DNA from: Hevea brasiliensis
Taxonomy: Eukaryota > Streptophyta > Magnoliopsida > Malpighiales > Euphorbiaceae
DNA length: 64,000 nt
Direction of reading: 5' to 3'
Assembly: GCF_030052815.1 (NCBI RefSeq)
Contig: NC_079498.1
Span: forward strand, 74,510,992 to 74,574,991
Part shown: positions 1 to 12,010 of the stretch, one piece after another
Numbering within the stretch: position 1 is the stretch's first letter
Layout of the letters: each line of letters begins with the position of its first letter
Notes under the pieces: model-generated
What the model was told of the DNA's origin: nothing
The model's database searches: none
Seen by the model: the letters and a program-made list of their open reading frames with translations, nothing else
Program-made: the position numbers and the translations under genes

Positions 1-760
1 AGCACCAAAAACTGAAATTTCTGATTTATTTACCATTGGTTAAAAGTATGGATTGGCAACTAATGCCAACACTTTTGGGAGCCAAAATATGGTAAATTTA
101 TGTGATTAGGACTTATGTAGCTATTATGCATTGGAAAGTTAATAATTTGACCAAAATAGTAAAATGAATAGTAAACTTACATGTAAAGCATGAAAATTCA
201 ATCAATAACTTGGTAATGTGCCCTAGTACATTTATTAAGATTGGTTTGGATAGGTTGGCATGCCAATAGGGTTCAGTTAGCAGTACTGCACATGGCATTA
301 TACCATTCTGTGATTTTATGGCCTTTAGCCATTCTGAAATTATGGTGATACTTGGCCTTGTGCCAAATAATTATTACAGCTTATTAGCTATTTTGTTGCA
401 CACCGGGAGATACATATGTGACCGATGGTGTGATGGCCCGAGGTACTTGGTACCCAGTACCAGTTTACCTGTTTATCTAATCCAGTCATCCAGTATAGGT
501 TACTTGGGCAACTAAAAATGGAAGTTGATAAATTTAATGAATTTATTGATATAACAAGTGCCAAATAAATAGACTACAAATAATTACCAAAAATTTGTCT
601 GCATGAAACATCAATATAGACACTGCATATTTATTTTCTTTTAGTTCTTTTTATTTTATTATTGGCACCACTAAGCATTATTTCTTAGCGCGTTGCTTTT
701 TGCTACGCGTAGGTACTAGAGATACAGAGCGCGATCCCAGTAGACCGCAGTCTGGGTGAT
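1..760 (+). mobile_element. Element A 5' LTR, first part (enters from left)
   Basis: This is the inner part of a chromovirus LTR that begins before the window. It aligns base for base with the element A 3' LTR from about 26155: in the first ~265 nt I count about 13 differences (about 95% identity). It carries the conserved palindromes TTGGCATGCCAA (255-266) and GCAGTACTGC (280-289) and a double hairpin at 671-709. At 760 it is interrupted by solo LTR S and resumes at 5086. The joined ends match the layout of the reverse-strand LTR E (the shared block ending in gtgtcacctc), which shows they are one LTR. The short ORFs here are not real genes. Confidence 0.85.
671..709 (+). other. Double hairpin in element A 5' LTR
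   Basis: First hairpin CTAAG (671-675) with CTTAG (684-688). Second hairpin CGCGTTGC (689-696) with GCTACGCG (702-709), one T-T mismatch, loop of five T. The same position in four other LTRs holds paired stems of different sequence. Confidence 0.6.
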
Positions 761-1435
761 TGTAACACCCTCACTGTAGCAATTCAGTATATTCTACTGT
801 TTCGGTGACCAGTGTTGGTCCAGACAGGTAGAATGTCTAGAAAAATATTTAGATTAGAGTGAGGAGTCATAAATAACTCAAATAGTAATAAGAAAAATTA
901 AGAAAAAATTTTAGAAATAAAATACAACAAAGTTAAATGAGCCAGTGCCCTAGCGATAGGTGACCGTACGGGGAAGTATCGATAAAGACAGTTACCGACC
1001 CCAGACTCGGGATAAAATTTATGAAATAATTTTTGAGACTCCAAAGAAGAGTCATTGAGGTTTCTATGATATTAGAATGCCATGAAAAGGCTTAGAAAAA
1101 TTTTTCGATCGGTACAGACGATTTTGGCTCAATAGGCTAAACGGAGGGCATTTTGGTCATTTTGTCCTCAGAGATGATTTTTGGCCGACTTGTCCAGTTA
1201 AGTAAATAATTATTATGACATAAAATATGAATAAATATTTTTAAAAATTAAAATGAAAATGAGTAGAGAAGAAAATAAAAGAAAATGAAAGAAAATACCA
1301 ATTATGCCATCATTATGATGTCATTTAAAAAAATTCCACCAATCACATTTAATCACCACTTAATTAACTAGAAAAAGAGGATAAATGACACAAAAATAAA
1401 TAAAACAGTAGCTTCTTCTTCAAATAAACCAATCC

Positions 1436-1438
<3 letters not shown>

Positions 1439-1491
<53 letters not shown>
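1439..1491. repeat. (AG)n microsatellite
   Basis: About 26 uninterrupted AG dinucleotides inside solo LTR S. It explains the Ser-Leu repeat ORF on the minus strand, which is not a gene. Confidence 0.95.
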
Positions 1492-1494
<3 letters not shown>

Positions 1495-3794
1495 GTTCCT
1501 CCATTGATGTATCTTTAAGCTTCATTTTCCCATCAAAATCTTCCATATTTTTCCAACCTCCAAACACAAAAACTTGATATCTAACTTTGCTAAAGTGATT
1601 AGAGGCAAAAATAAGAGGAGTAGTTGAAGAATTAGAAGACCTAGAATCTTGCCATTTGAGGTTAGTGCACTAATTCATTTTTATTTCTCTTCTAACCATG
1701 ACAAGCTTGCTAAATTAAGTTAGATTGATATGAAATTAAAAGAAATTCATAGGGATAGGAAATTACTAAATTTTGGCAGCCATGATAAAAGTTGTGGTTT
1801 GATGGTTTTGATGAAATTATTTGTATTGATTAATGATATTGATGAGTAATTGTGATGAACAAATTGATTGGCATGTGTTTATATGAATTGAGGAATGTGA
1901 GTTAGGGTTTTTGACCTAACTTTGGGGAAATTGATGTGTGTCTTGAATTTGATGATGTTGAGATGATTTAATGACCATTAGAAGTGCCAAATATGTCAAA
2001 TGAAGTTTGTAGAGTTGGGAGAATTGAATTTGGGAGGGTTGATTCTTATGCACGAAATTCTGACCTTTGAGTCCAATGTATTTTTTGAGCTATAACTGGA
2101 GTTGTATTACTCCAATTGGTGTGAGGCTAATTAGAGATGAAACCTAGAATAAAATGCCCCATTTTTCATGAAGAAATCATGCCCAAATTCTGTCCAAATC
2201 TTGACCAATTTATTGTCTCAATCCGGAAATCCAAACACTGAACCCAGAAAATTGACCATATATGTTCATTTGCCCATAACTTCCTCTAAACAGGTCCAAA
2301 TGACCTGATTTTTGTGTCATTGGAAAGATTAGACATAGGGCTACAACTTTCATTGAGAACACAAGGCCCAGAAATGCCTCTAACCAAATGAAAATGCTGG
2401 CCCAACTGAGGTCACCAAACTGACCAAAACCATTCTGCCCAAAATTTTCTAGACTAAAGTTCACCCAACCAGTTTTGGCAAAATGGCCATAACATGGTCT
2501 ACAAAAATCCAAATGCAATGAAACCAATGGAAAAATTTTTATAAGACATATTGGCACAACTTTGGTGAAGAAACCTTGCCCAGAAAATCAAACCAAGTTG
2601 ACCTAAAAATTACCCTAATCCAGACGACCAACATGCTGTCCCTGGAAAATGACCAAATGAATAGTATTTGTTCAAATGGTCATAACTCAGTGTAGAAAAG
2701 TTCAATTGATCTGAAATTTTACCAACAGAAAGCTAAGACATAGCCCTATAACTTTCATTGAAGAACACAAATCAAAATTCTGATCATAACCTAGTCAAAT
2801 TGCCAACCAAACTTAGGTCACCAAATCTGGCAAAACCAAATTGCCCAGAAATTCTGAGTATAGGTCAATCCGGTCAGTTATGGTAAAATGACCATAACTT
2901 TAGCTACAAAACTCTAATTGGAGTGATTTAAAAAGGAAATTAAAGAAGACACATAAAGGAACAACTTTGAAGAAGAAAATTTTGCCAAATTTCGACTGTA
3001 ACAATGACTAATAGAACAATAAACTTAGGGTATGAAATCTGAAAATTTTGAATAACATAAAATAAGCTTTGTAATGGTATTGAAAATCAAAACTAACAAA
3101 AATAAAATGCAAAATATGGTATCTTAGTGAACTTAGGTTCAATAAATTTATTGTGTATTAAAAAGTCAACAATTTGAGTAAATAGTAATGTGAATAGTAG
3201 TACAAAGACACAAAGTGTAAGAACTAAATTGGTAGGGGAAATTAAGGTATGAAATTTGGAATCCATGAAATGTTCATGGATTACTTGGAATAGAAATAGT
3301 AATTTACCTAAATGACTTAATGAACATTTAAGTTATGTGAATATATAATTAAGATTTGTATTCCCATTACTAGTAAGTCTAATAAAACATGAGTGATACC
3401 ACTTAAATATGAAATGAAATTTACCTAGATGGATTGTTGAGACTTATACTCCCAACACCAATGGAGTTCATAATATATTAGCAATAAAACTCGAAGTATG
3501 AAATGTACTTTATATGAATAGATTGTTCAATGAATAAATGTGATAAAAGTGTCATTTGGGATTTAGGTTCCCATCAAGAGAGAAAGGAAAGATGTTTTGA
3601 ATGTGAATTATAATTAGTATGAATATTATGATGAATGTATAAATTATGAAATTTGTCATGAAATAATGAAGTCATAAAACAAAATATATTAATATTTAAT
3701 GATATTATGTGCCCTTGTATAGCCTAGACATGTGTGTCAGATTGGATAGATTGGCATGCCAATAGAGTATTATTTTAGCAGTACTGCGAAAGGT

Positions 3795-3866
3795 TTTATG
3801 CCTGTATTCATGGCTTTATGCCTGCACTCATGGCTTTATGCCCGCACTCATGGCTTTTATACCCGA
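3795..3866 (+). repeat. 20-bp tandem repeat, 3 copies
   Basis: Three adjacent 20-bp units (3795-3814, 3815-3834, 3835-3854) of the form tttatgcctgcactcatggc, plus a decayed fourth, just after the GCAGTACTGC palindrome of LTR S. The other LTR copies have one unit here, so this is a local expansion. Confidence 0.85.
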
Positions 3867-4427
3867 TTATGTGTTATCATGGCTTTTTAGCCATACTGAC
3901 TATATACGTGGTTGACGTTCTACGTCCCATGGTATGAGGGCCCGAGGCACCGCGATGTCCACTGCCAACAACCCGTTATCCAGTTTAGTAAGCCTGTCAT
4001 AGGTTACCTGGGCAGAAAAATTTATTAAAATAAGTTAAAAATATTAGAAACTAAATAAATCAGTGAGAAAAATCCAAAAGGTATTAAACTAGTATTAAAA
4101 ATTTAATTATTACAAAATGATCCACAACACATAGAAAATATTAAGAGAGTAAATGAGAGACTTGCAAAATAAGCATAACGTAAGTAATTATTAGAAATGC
4201 ATCCTCCATAATAAAATAAACATAAACTAAATATTTAGATTTATTTGTACATTATATAAATGATTATTATAAACTTATGACAAAAGAGATTCTAGAGAGC
4301 AATATAAATGACGAAAAATATACTGTATGGCAAATTTCATATGAACCCAGTAAAATTCTTGAGTATAGAAAATATGCTGCAATTATTTTTATTTGTATAC
4401 ATTATTTCTTGTTATATTATTGCACCA

Positions 4428-4468
4428 CTAAGCAGCAATGCTTAGCGCGATGGATTTGTTTCCTCGCG
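4428..4468 (+). other. Double hairpin in solo LTR S
   Basis: First stem CTAAGCA (4428-4434) with TGCTTAG (4439-4445), perfect over 7 bp, closed by loop GCAA, a GNRA-type tetraloop. Second stem CGCGA (4446-4450) with TCGCG (4464-4468). GCAGGT follows, as in LTR D2. Confidence 0.65.
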
Positions 4469-5085
4469 CAGGTACTGAAGTTAAAGCCCAGCGAATACCA
4501 AAAAGAGATTTTGGAGTCTGATCTGCACAGTGTTCAAGGTTGTCACCTCCTCAGCAATGCATGTAGATAGGGAACATATAGATCATATTATGTATTTTGT
4601 ACATTATAATTAGTTATTATTTGTAATGTAAACTATGAATTGTATGTTGAAATATAGATTATGGAATTGTAAAAAATTTGTAGATCATGTAAATTATGAA
4701 TTTATATAATCAGTCTATAAATCATGTAAATTAATGAAACTTGAGAATTTATATATATAAATTGTGCATAAATGGAAATGCATTGAAATGAATATGAAAT
4801 TGAGATATATGAATGAGATGTGAATTATGAGATGGTTATGAGAATAATTGATGAGATTTTTATTGTAAAATATTATTGAAAATTTCAAGGAGGTGAATAG
4901 TGAAGTATGCCAAATGATAATAAAATAGGGAAAACTCTGCTGGTTTCTCCATCTAAAAATAATTGATATTAAAATATAACGAGACCAAATTATTAAAGGA
5001 ATAAAGTAAGATAAGATAGGGTGCTCCGGCACCGAATGTAGCACACTTTGCTCAGCTATACTGTAGTCGGGTGAGGGGTGTTACA

Positions 5086-5667
5086 GTGAGAGTCAAATAT
5101 GCTAGTGTCCTGTGTCACCTCTTAGCTACAGTGCATTGGTAGGATGCTAGGCTACATTTTGTATATTGTGTTTTGTATTTTTATAAATTTTGTAATTAAA
5201 CTTTTATTTTGTCATGTAAATTGAAACTTGTGTGATTATGTATTAATGAAATTATATATAAATGGTGTTCATAAATGAAAATTTAGTATTTATTTATGAT
5301 TTGAGTATAAATATGATGTGAATGGAATGATTGGGAAGTTTGAGAAATTGTTAAAAATTGATGTGATAATTGGGAGTTGTGGAATAGAATGAGTATTGGA
5401 AGTATTTTTCACAGGTTCCGAAGAACTGTTTTCTCTATTTTTAGCCGGTACTCTACCAGATTTTCTATAAAATTTTCAAAACCTCAAATGAATTTATAAT
5501 TTCAATAAATGACTTAAATGAGTTAAATTTCATAAATTGCACTTCATAACCATAAATAAAAAATAAGTTAAGGAAGGATAAAAATAATTGAGATAAAATA
5601 TGATATTCTGGCACATTGTGTGGCATATGTTACTCAGCTACACTATAGACAGGTAAGGGGTGTCACA
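5086..5667 (+). mobile_element. Element A 5' LTR, second part
   Basis: Continuation of the LTR broken at 760, starting with the second copy of the S target duplication and ending ...GGGGTGTCACA at 5667, six bases before a primer binding site. The 3' part contains the block around ccggtactctacc shared with the end of LTR E on the other strand. I see nothing coding. Confidence 0.8.
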
Positions 5668-5672
5668 TTTAG

Positions 5673-5684
5673 TGGTATTAGAGC
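5673..5684 (+). other. Primer binding site of element A (tRNA-iMet type)
   Basis: TGGTATTAGAGC lies five bases after the LTR end. It differs at one base from TGGTATCAGAGC, the complement of the initiator tRNA-Met 3' end used by most plant Ty3/gypsy and Ty1/copia elements. Confidence 0.85.
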
Positions 5685-5789
5685 ACGATTTAGGCATTTC
5701 TGGGTCTAGATCGAGTCCATACCATGCATTGCATTTGTAAGAGTCAAGGTAATACTAATGCAGATCTGTTTGTCTTTGTTATTTTGATT

Positions 5790-5791
5790 AG
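5790..5791 (+). promoter_or_regulatory. Candidate leader-intron acceptor before gag of A
   Basis: A T-rich run ending TTTTGATTAG lies directly before the gag ATG (5795). It would be the acceptor for an intron starting at the conserved AGGTTAGTGC donor of the LTR. Inferred from sequence alone. Confidence 0.4.
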
Positions 5792-5794
5792 GAT

Positions 5795-6402
5795 ATGGAC
5801 CCCACATCTCAGAGGACAGTTGAGTAGGAAGTGAAGAGTCATGCTCCACCTGCAGCAGCTAAAACTGGGGGTAGGGCAGAACCTGCTCCACCAGCTCCAG
5901 CAGAGCCTGCTCGGCCTCCATAGGCCATGTTCTAGCAAATGGCTGAGTTTTTCAGATAAATGGCAGGGGTACTGCCACCACCACCACCTCCACAGTAGAA
6001 ATCCCATCTAGAAATACTGAGAAAATTTGGAGTAGTGAATTTCTTTAGCAAGAGAGAAGATGATTCTGTTGCAGCTGAGAATTGGTTGAACAGGACAAGG
6101 AGAGTTTTAAAACAACTCCACTGCACTCCAGAGCAAAACTTAGAAGCTGCTATATCTCTACTGTAAGATGATGCATATCAATGATGGGATACAGTGTCCA
6201 GTGAAGTGCAGCCAGAACAAAATAACCTGGGACTTCTTCCTCTTAGAGTTCAAAAAGAAGTATGTGGGAAGTGTATATCTGAAAGAGAGAAGAAGAGAAT
6301 TCATTAACCTGAGGCAGAAACAGCTGACAGTGGCAGAATATGAAAAGGAATTTGTTAGACTAAGCCGTTATGGAAGGGAGATAGTCCCTAATGAGGCCGA
6401 GA
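5795..6402 (+). pseudogene. gag N-terminal half of element A (broken)
   Basis: Gag packages the element RNA. The reading frame starts at ATG 5795 (MDPTSQRT), runs through a Pro/Ala-rich N-terminus, then the retrotransposon gag core (WDFFL...EFKKKYVG, LRQKQLTVAEYEKEFVRLSRYG at about 6215-6380). I count seven in-frame stops between 5825 and 6180 (five of them TAG or TGA codons at likely Gln, Trp or Arg positions) and at least one frameshift, since the core is read in another frame. At 6402 solo LTR D1 interrupts it; gag resumes at 20361. The flanking 5-mers CGAGA and TGAGA are the D1 target duplication. Not functional. Confidence 0.85.
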
Positions 6403-6899
6403 TGTCACACCCTACTCCTCCGTAAGATGTAACATGATCCCGTAGTACACCTAATAAATTACCGTACTTTGCCTATCGGTAACCCATTTAATATTCTACA
6501 AGGAATTTTAAATCAATTTTCTTGAAATTTAAATCATCGATTAAAATCTGGTGTTATAAAAATTTTTTAAAATTTCGACAGAGTGCCGGCTGTATTTTGA
6601 GAAAACAGTTCTTCAAACCTGAAAAAGAAAACACTCCCAATATATTTTCTCATATACAACTCCAATAAACTTCATTTCATCTCATAATTCAATCTCAATA
6701 ATCAAATCATTTCATTTTCAAACCAACCTCATGATAAAAGAAACATTTCATTGATTACAAGATTCATAAATTAATATTACAAAACTATTCAGGTAAATGA
6801 AATCTCAAATTTACATTTACAATAATTTACATTTAATGACATACCAAAATATTTTACAAGAGTTTTTATACAACTGCTCAAATAATTAACATACATATA
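6403..6899 (-). mobile_element. Solo LTR D1 (minus strand), part 1
   Basis: Starts TGTCACACCCTACTCC and is the reverse complement of the end of LTR D2 (29340-29430), so it is the 3' end of a minus-strand LTR. The target duplication is CGAGA (6398-6402) and TGAGA (20356-20360), differing by one C-to-T. The copia element interrupts it at 6900; it continues from 16842 to 20355. No internal region is present. Confidence 0.85.
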
Positions 6900-9007
6900 T
6901 GAAGGAGCGGAAGCATGAAAAACACAAGTTTATACCATTGAATTCAAAAATTTTCACCTAGGGCCACATGCATCATGCAAGATTTATTTTTATCTATTTG
7001 ATTTCAATGATAAAAAAACATATTAAAACTCTTTTAATATATTTTTGGATCTTTATTTGTCATTTAAGATTTTAAAATTAATCAGATTAATTTTAGAACC
7101 CTAGATTAGATCAAGAACAAATACACTAACCTCTTGATGCACTGTAGTGTATTTGTGCCTTTCATATGCGTTTTCAAGACACCAGATGTTGTCCCTCTAG
7201 CTTGTTCACACCAAGAACACCTATGGCAGCCCTTGAACAGCTTCTAAAGCTTTTTTTATTAATTAGAAAATCAAGTTCTACCTTTTAAGAGATTAAAGAT
7301 GTAAACAGGACACTAGAAACAATTTCTAGCATTTTTAATTCAAGAGATTGTTTGCTAATCTCTTGGAATAGATGAGAGATGAAGAAGAAGAGAGAGAGAG
7401 CTTCAAAGTTGTGGCACAAAGGAGGAGCAGCTGCTGGTTGTGTTTTTTCTCTTCATAACAACACTTATATAGCTAGGTTAACACATTAAACCCTTGCCAC
7501 ATGTCACCCTCTGATTGGTTCTAGGTTTAATTGACCCAATCACATTGTGCTAAGTATCAAACCTATATTTAATCTTAATTTTAATCATCTTACATGATTA
7601 AAAGACATTTGGCAAGATTATGTGTAATGCCATGTGTCACCATCTCATGGTGCCACATGTCATCCTGTGAAATGACCAAAATGCTCCTGTGTCATAATTT
7701 TGAGTTCTCAACCCAAAATAATTATTTCTCTTCTTCTAATCAATTTATATCAAATATAAATTAATTAATTAATCTTTATTAATTAATTTCTCATTAATTA
7801 AATTCATATTTAAATACTTAAAATATAAATTTAACTTATACTGTACATCCAATAATCTATATTTGGTTTCAAGTCATGCTAGGGACTTTGCAATCTAATT
7901 GCAAACCAAAATTATTTAATTAATCAATTAAACTCTTTAATTAATTAATTAAATTATATTTAATTAGGTGATAACTTGTGTATGTGTGTGACTTACTAGG
8001 CTCATCACTAATTGGCAATGAGATATGATATCAACTCTTAATATCATCAGAGCTCTTTCTTATCATAAATGATTTCTCTAAATCATTTTATGCACCTCAT
8101 AGACCATGGTTAACACCTAGCATAGTATGCCATGGTCACCCAATTAGTAATAAGGTTTACCTTAAATGAACCTATAATCATATGTTACCATGCACTAGAA
8201 TCTCTCTATTACAAAATCCCAACTCAAGCTGGAGTTATGGTTTATGTCAAACTCTATTTGCTATTAATATTATGTTCTCTTTTAATTTTAGTTCTTGATT
8301 AAAAGATTTTCTCATCAGAAACTCTTTTCTGAATAAATCTATCTGTCCTGGCCAAGAACTTGAAACATCAAGTACAATTAAATGAACATAGGAATTTATC
8401 TCTATTTACTTAGAGGAACAGATTCCATCTTGATCAACACCTACCTCCACATATAACTAGTAGGAGCCAACACATGTCCATATACCCATACACAATACAA
8501 GTATGAAAACAGTATCAAACTCAAACCACCTATATACAAGATAAGTGTGCTATCTCAAGTCTAAAGATTATATGCACTGATATGATTTATGATAATGCAT
8601 TGACAAGAGTAAACTCCATGTGTTTGTCATAAGTGTCACTGGTTCAGCCTACTTATCATTTATAAGTGCTTATCATGTTTGTCATATGGCATGAGACTCA
8701 CCATTCCATCTTATTTATATCTCATATAAATAACTTTGGAACAAACATGAATATAATCTTTCTAGATAAGGCATGTCCTTATTATGAAGTATCCTCGATT
8801 GTGAACCTATTTATGATACTTTGTACTAGAAATACTGTCACTCATATTCTTAATAACTTAAGAATAGAATTTCTAACAAAATATTAATGGACCTTTTCTA
8901 TTAAACATAAATATATTATGTAAACGGAATAGTGGAATTGCCTTTTATTAATAAGAACATGTACAAGATACATACTAAATGATATGCTCTAGGGCATACT
9001 ACTAACA
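6900..9007 (-). repeat. Copia 3' LTR
   Basis: 2108 bp. In element orientation it begins TGTTAGTAGTATGCCC and ends TTCCGCTCCTTCA. It matches 14734-16841 along its length. It contains runs of AATTAATT and a GA-rich stretch near 7385. I see no coding capacity. Confidence 0.92.
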
Positions 9008-9019
9008 ATCTCCCACTTG
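9008..9019 (-). other. Copia polypurine tract
   Basis: On the minus strand AAGTGGGAGAT abuts the LTR start, the typical copia plus-strand primer. Confidence 0.85.
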
Positions 9020-9039
9020 CACTAGAGCCATTCATTACA

Positions 9040-10670
9040 ATATCTTAGACCCATCTTCTCAAGATGTCGATTTAGCTGAGTCTGTGACATAGGCTTAATG
9101 AATGGATCAGCTGGATTTTCAGCTGATGCTATTTTCTGCATGGCTACATTGCCTCGCCCAACTATTTCTCTAATAATGTGGTAGTGCCTTTCTATGTGTT
9201 TGGATTTCTAATGAGACCTAGGTTCCTTAGCCTGTATGACTGCCTCATTGTTGTCACAGTGTGGTGGAACTGCTGACTCAATAGAAGGAACTGCTGTAAG
9301 TTCTGTCATGAACTTCTTTATCCAAACAGCTTCCTTTGCAGCATCTGATGCAGCAATATACTCAGCCTCGGTAGTGGAATCTGCAATCATGCTCTATTTG
9401 GAACTCTTCCAACTGACTGCACCTCCATTACAAATGAACACATACCAAGAGGTAGACTTTCTATCATCGATATCTGATTAGAAATCAGAATCACTATAAC
9501 CATCCAATTACAAGTCTCCACCTCCATAAATCAAGAATAAATCCTTAGTTCTTCTCAAGTACTTAAGGATATTCTTGACAACTATCTAGTGTTCCAAACC
9601 CGGATTAGATTGATACCTGCTAGTCAAACTAATAGCATATGCAATATCCGGCCTAGTACACAACATTGCATACATTAAACTTTCAATAGCCAAAACATAT
9701 GGAATCCTGGCCATTTTATCTCTTTCTTCAAGTGTCTTTGGAGACATCTCTTTAGAAAGATGGATACTATGTCTCACTGGTAACAATCCTCTCTTGGAAT
9801 CAAGCATGTTAAACCTCTTTAACACCTTTTCCAAGTATAGACTTTGGGATAAACCAATTATTCTTTTCATTCTATCTCTATAGATGCGAATCCCAAGAAT
9901 ATAGGTTACCTCCCCTAAGTCTTTCATGGAGAATGTATTTGACAACCATACATTTACAGTTGTCAACATACTTGTTTAATTACCCATCAACAATATATCA
10001 TCCACATATAAGACAAGGAAAGTGATAGCACTGTCACTAACCTTCTTATATACACATGGCTCATCCTCATTTTTGATAAAACCAAATGATTTAATGGCTT
10101 CATCAAAATGGATGTTCCAACTCCTCGAAGCTTGCTTCAACCCATAAATGGATCACTTTAGCTTACATACCTTGGAACCATCTTGGGATTCAAAACCCCT
10201 AGGTTGTTCCATGAAAATGTTTTCTTCAATGTATCCATTGAGAAAAGTTGTTTTGACATCCATCTACCAAATCTCATAATCATAGTATGCAGCTATTGCT
10301 AATAGAATCCTAATTGATTTAAGCATGGCAACAGGTGAGAAAGTCTCCTCATAGTCAATTCCTTGCCTTTGGCGAAACCCTTTCACTACTAGCCTTGCCC
10401 TATAGGTCTCTAACTTTCCATCAGAACCAATTTTCTTTTTGAAAACCCATTTGTTCCCTATAGGTACAATACCTTCAGGTGGGTCAACAAGATCCCAAAC
10501 TTGATTCTTATACATGGAATCAATTTCGGATTTCATAGCATTAATCCATTTTGAAGAGTCTATATCTAATATAGCTTCTTCATAGGTAAGTGGATCATCT
10601 CCATGATCTACTTCTTCATGAGTAGACAACTCTTGTTCTTCTTCATGAAGGAAACCATATCTCACTGGTG
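9040..10670 (-). pseudogene. Copia reverse transcriptase and RNase H (broken)
   Basis: Copies the element RNA into DNA. The RT starts with WINAMKSEIDSMYKNQVWDLV and KWVFKKKIGSDGKLETYRARLVVKGF (about 10380-10560), has the catalytic YVDDILLMGN motif (9985-10008), and continues with TYILGIRIYRDR and ARPDIAYA-like blocks (9586-9969). RNase H is seen at 9208-9390 (DSTTEAEYIAASDAAKEAVW and HCDNNEAVI). In-frame stops occur at several places, for example just before MDVKTTFLNG (about 10262), in the SIYGLKQ region (about 10155) and after LLMGN (about 9979). The catalytic aspartates remain visible but no continuous ORF does. Confidence 0.9.
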
Positions 10671-10818
10671 GGTGAGATACCCTGGTTGTTCTACGAGGAA
10701 TAGCTGTAGATGTTTCATCAATGGGTGTAGGTTAACTAGATGAATCTATATCCATCTAATCTGTTAGTTGGTCAGAATTCTCCAATTCCAACTCTATTTG
10801 CCTTCCTTTGCCTCCTTC

Positions 10819-12010
10819 TTATTGTTCAAGAAATGTGGCATCTCTACTTATCACAACCTTTTGTGAAGTAGGCAAATAAAAATAATATCCAAAACTATCT
10901 TTTGGATATCTAACAAATCGACCTTTTTCTGATCTGGTTTCCAATTTATCAATGTTCAGCTTTTTGACATAAGCTGGACAATCCCAAATCTTAACATGTT
11001 TAAGACTTGGTTTTCTTCCATGCCATATCTCATAAGGTGTGGAAGAAACTGATTTTGATGGAATCCTATTCAGAATATACAAAGCTGATTCTAATGCAAA
11101 TCCCCAAAAGGAGATTGGCATATCAGTATAGCTCATCATACTATGTATCCAATAGGGTACGATTTCTCCTTTCAGATATACCATTCAGCTGTGGCGTTCC
11201 TGGAGGAGTCAGCTGGGAAACAATACCGTGCTCTCTCAAGTATTCATCAAATTTAGTACTCAAATATTCACCTCCACGATCTGATCGAAGAGCTTTAATA
11301 CTCTTTCCTGTTTGATTTTCTACTTTAGATTTAAATGCTTTGAACTTTTCAAAGGATTCATGTTTGTATTTCATCAAATACAAATACCCAAATCTTGATT
11401 TATTATCAGTAAAGGTAATAAAATAATGAAAACCACCTCTAGCCATTTCCTTAAATGGACCACATACATCACTATGTATTAGCTCCAAAATATTTTCAGC
11501 TCTTAGCCCTTGTCCAACAAAGGGTGATCTAGTCATTTTGCCCTGAAGGCAAGATTCACAAGTTGGAGTAGGCTCAGAGCTCAATGAGGATAGAATCCCT
11601 ATTTTCTCTAATTTTGCAATCCTATCTTCTGCAACATGACATAACCTTAAGTGCCAAATATATTTTGAACTTGAGTTGGTTTTCACCATGGCATTACATT
11701 CATTTAGATCACTTGCATTCATTTTGTGTTTGTCATTATTATCCAAATAATAAAGACCATCATTTATATAACTCGAATCAATATATTTATTTCCAAAATA
11801 AATATTGCAAACATTATCTGTGAATTGAAATTCATAGCCATTTCTAGTCAAAATAGATATAAAAATGATGTTCTTAAAAGCATCAGGTACATATAAAATA
11901 TTATCCAAACACAAAACACGTCCAAACATATAAAAAAATTTAGATCCTATAGCTAAAGCTTCAACAGTTGACCCATTGCCAATCCGGACTCTAACATTTT
12001 GAGAATGCAA
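10819..12010 (-). pseudogene. Copia integrase (frameshifted)
   Basis: Inserts element DNA into the genome. The piece 11141-12010 holds the pre-integrase region (LDNILYVPDAFKNIIFISIL), the zinc-finger part (WHLRLCHV and CESCLQGK), and the catalytic core with Asp in LIHSDVCGPF, Asp in ALRSDRGGEYLS and Glu in NGISERRNRTLL. A frameshift near 11150-11184 moves the rest (MSYTDMPISFWGFALESALYILNR, WHGRKPSLKHVKIWDCPAYV) to another frame, ending at 10819. All three catalytic residues can be read, so the break is recent relative to domain decay. Confidence 0.9.

Larger units (their letters stand above)
761..5085 (+). mobile_element. Solo LTR S (chromovirus LTR family)
   Basis: A 4325-bp LTR starting TGTAACACCCTC and ending GGGGTGTTACA, with no internal coding region. 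Flanking 5-mers are GTGAT (756-760) and GTGAG (5086-5090), a target duplication with one mismatch, so this is a solo LTR left by LTR-LTR recombination inside the element A 5' LTR. It carries an AG microsatellite, a likely splice donor AGGTTAGTGC (GT at 1661), a 20-bp tandem repeat (3795-3866), the two conserved palindromes (3751-3762 and 3778-3787) and the double hairpin (4428-4468). Much of 2100-3100 consists of diverged repeats of one short motif family (for example gaccataactt, gacctaaaaattaccctaatcc). I see no gene in it. Confidence 0.8.

Noticed and set aside
1364..1567. Minus-strand ORF with a Ser-Leu repeat
   Set aside because: It is the AG microsatellite read in one frame; no other support.
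761..5667. Treating 761-5667 as one long LTR of element A
   Set aside because: There is an LTR end at 5085 and a near-perfect target duplication (GTGAT/GTGAG) around 761-5085. The flanks 1-760 and 5086-5667 join in register with LTR E, so two LTRs are present.
4277..6126. Short ORFs at 4277-4570, 4715-5044, 5744-6007 and 5932-6126
   Set aside because: They lie in LTR sequence or are antisense shadows of broken gag.
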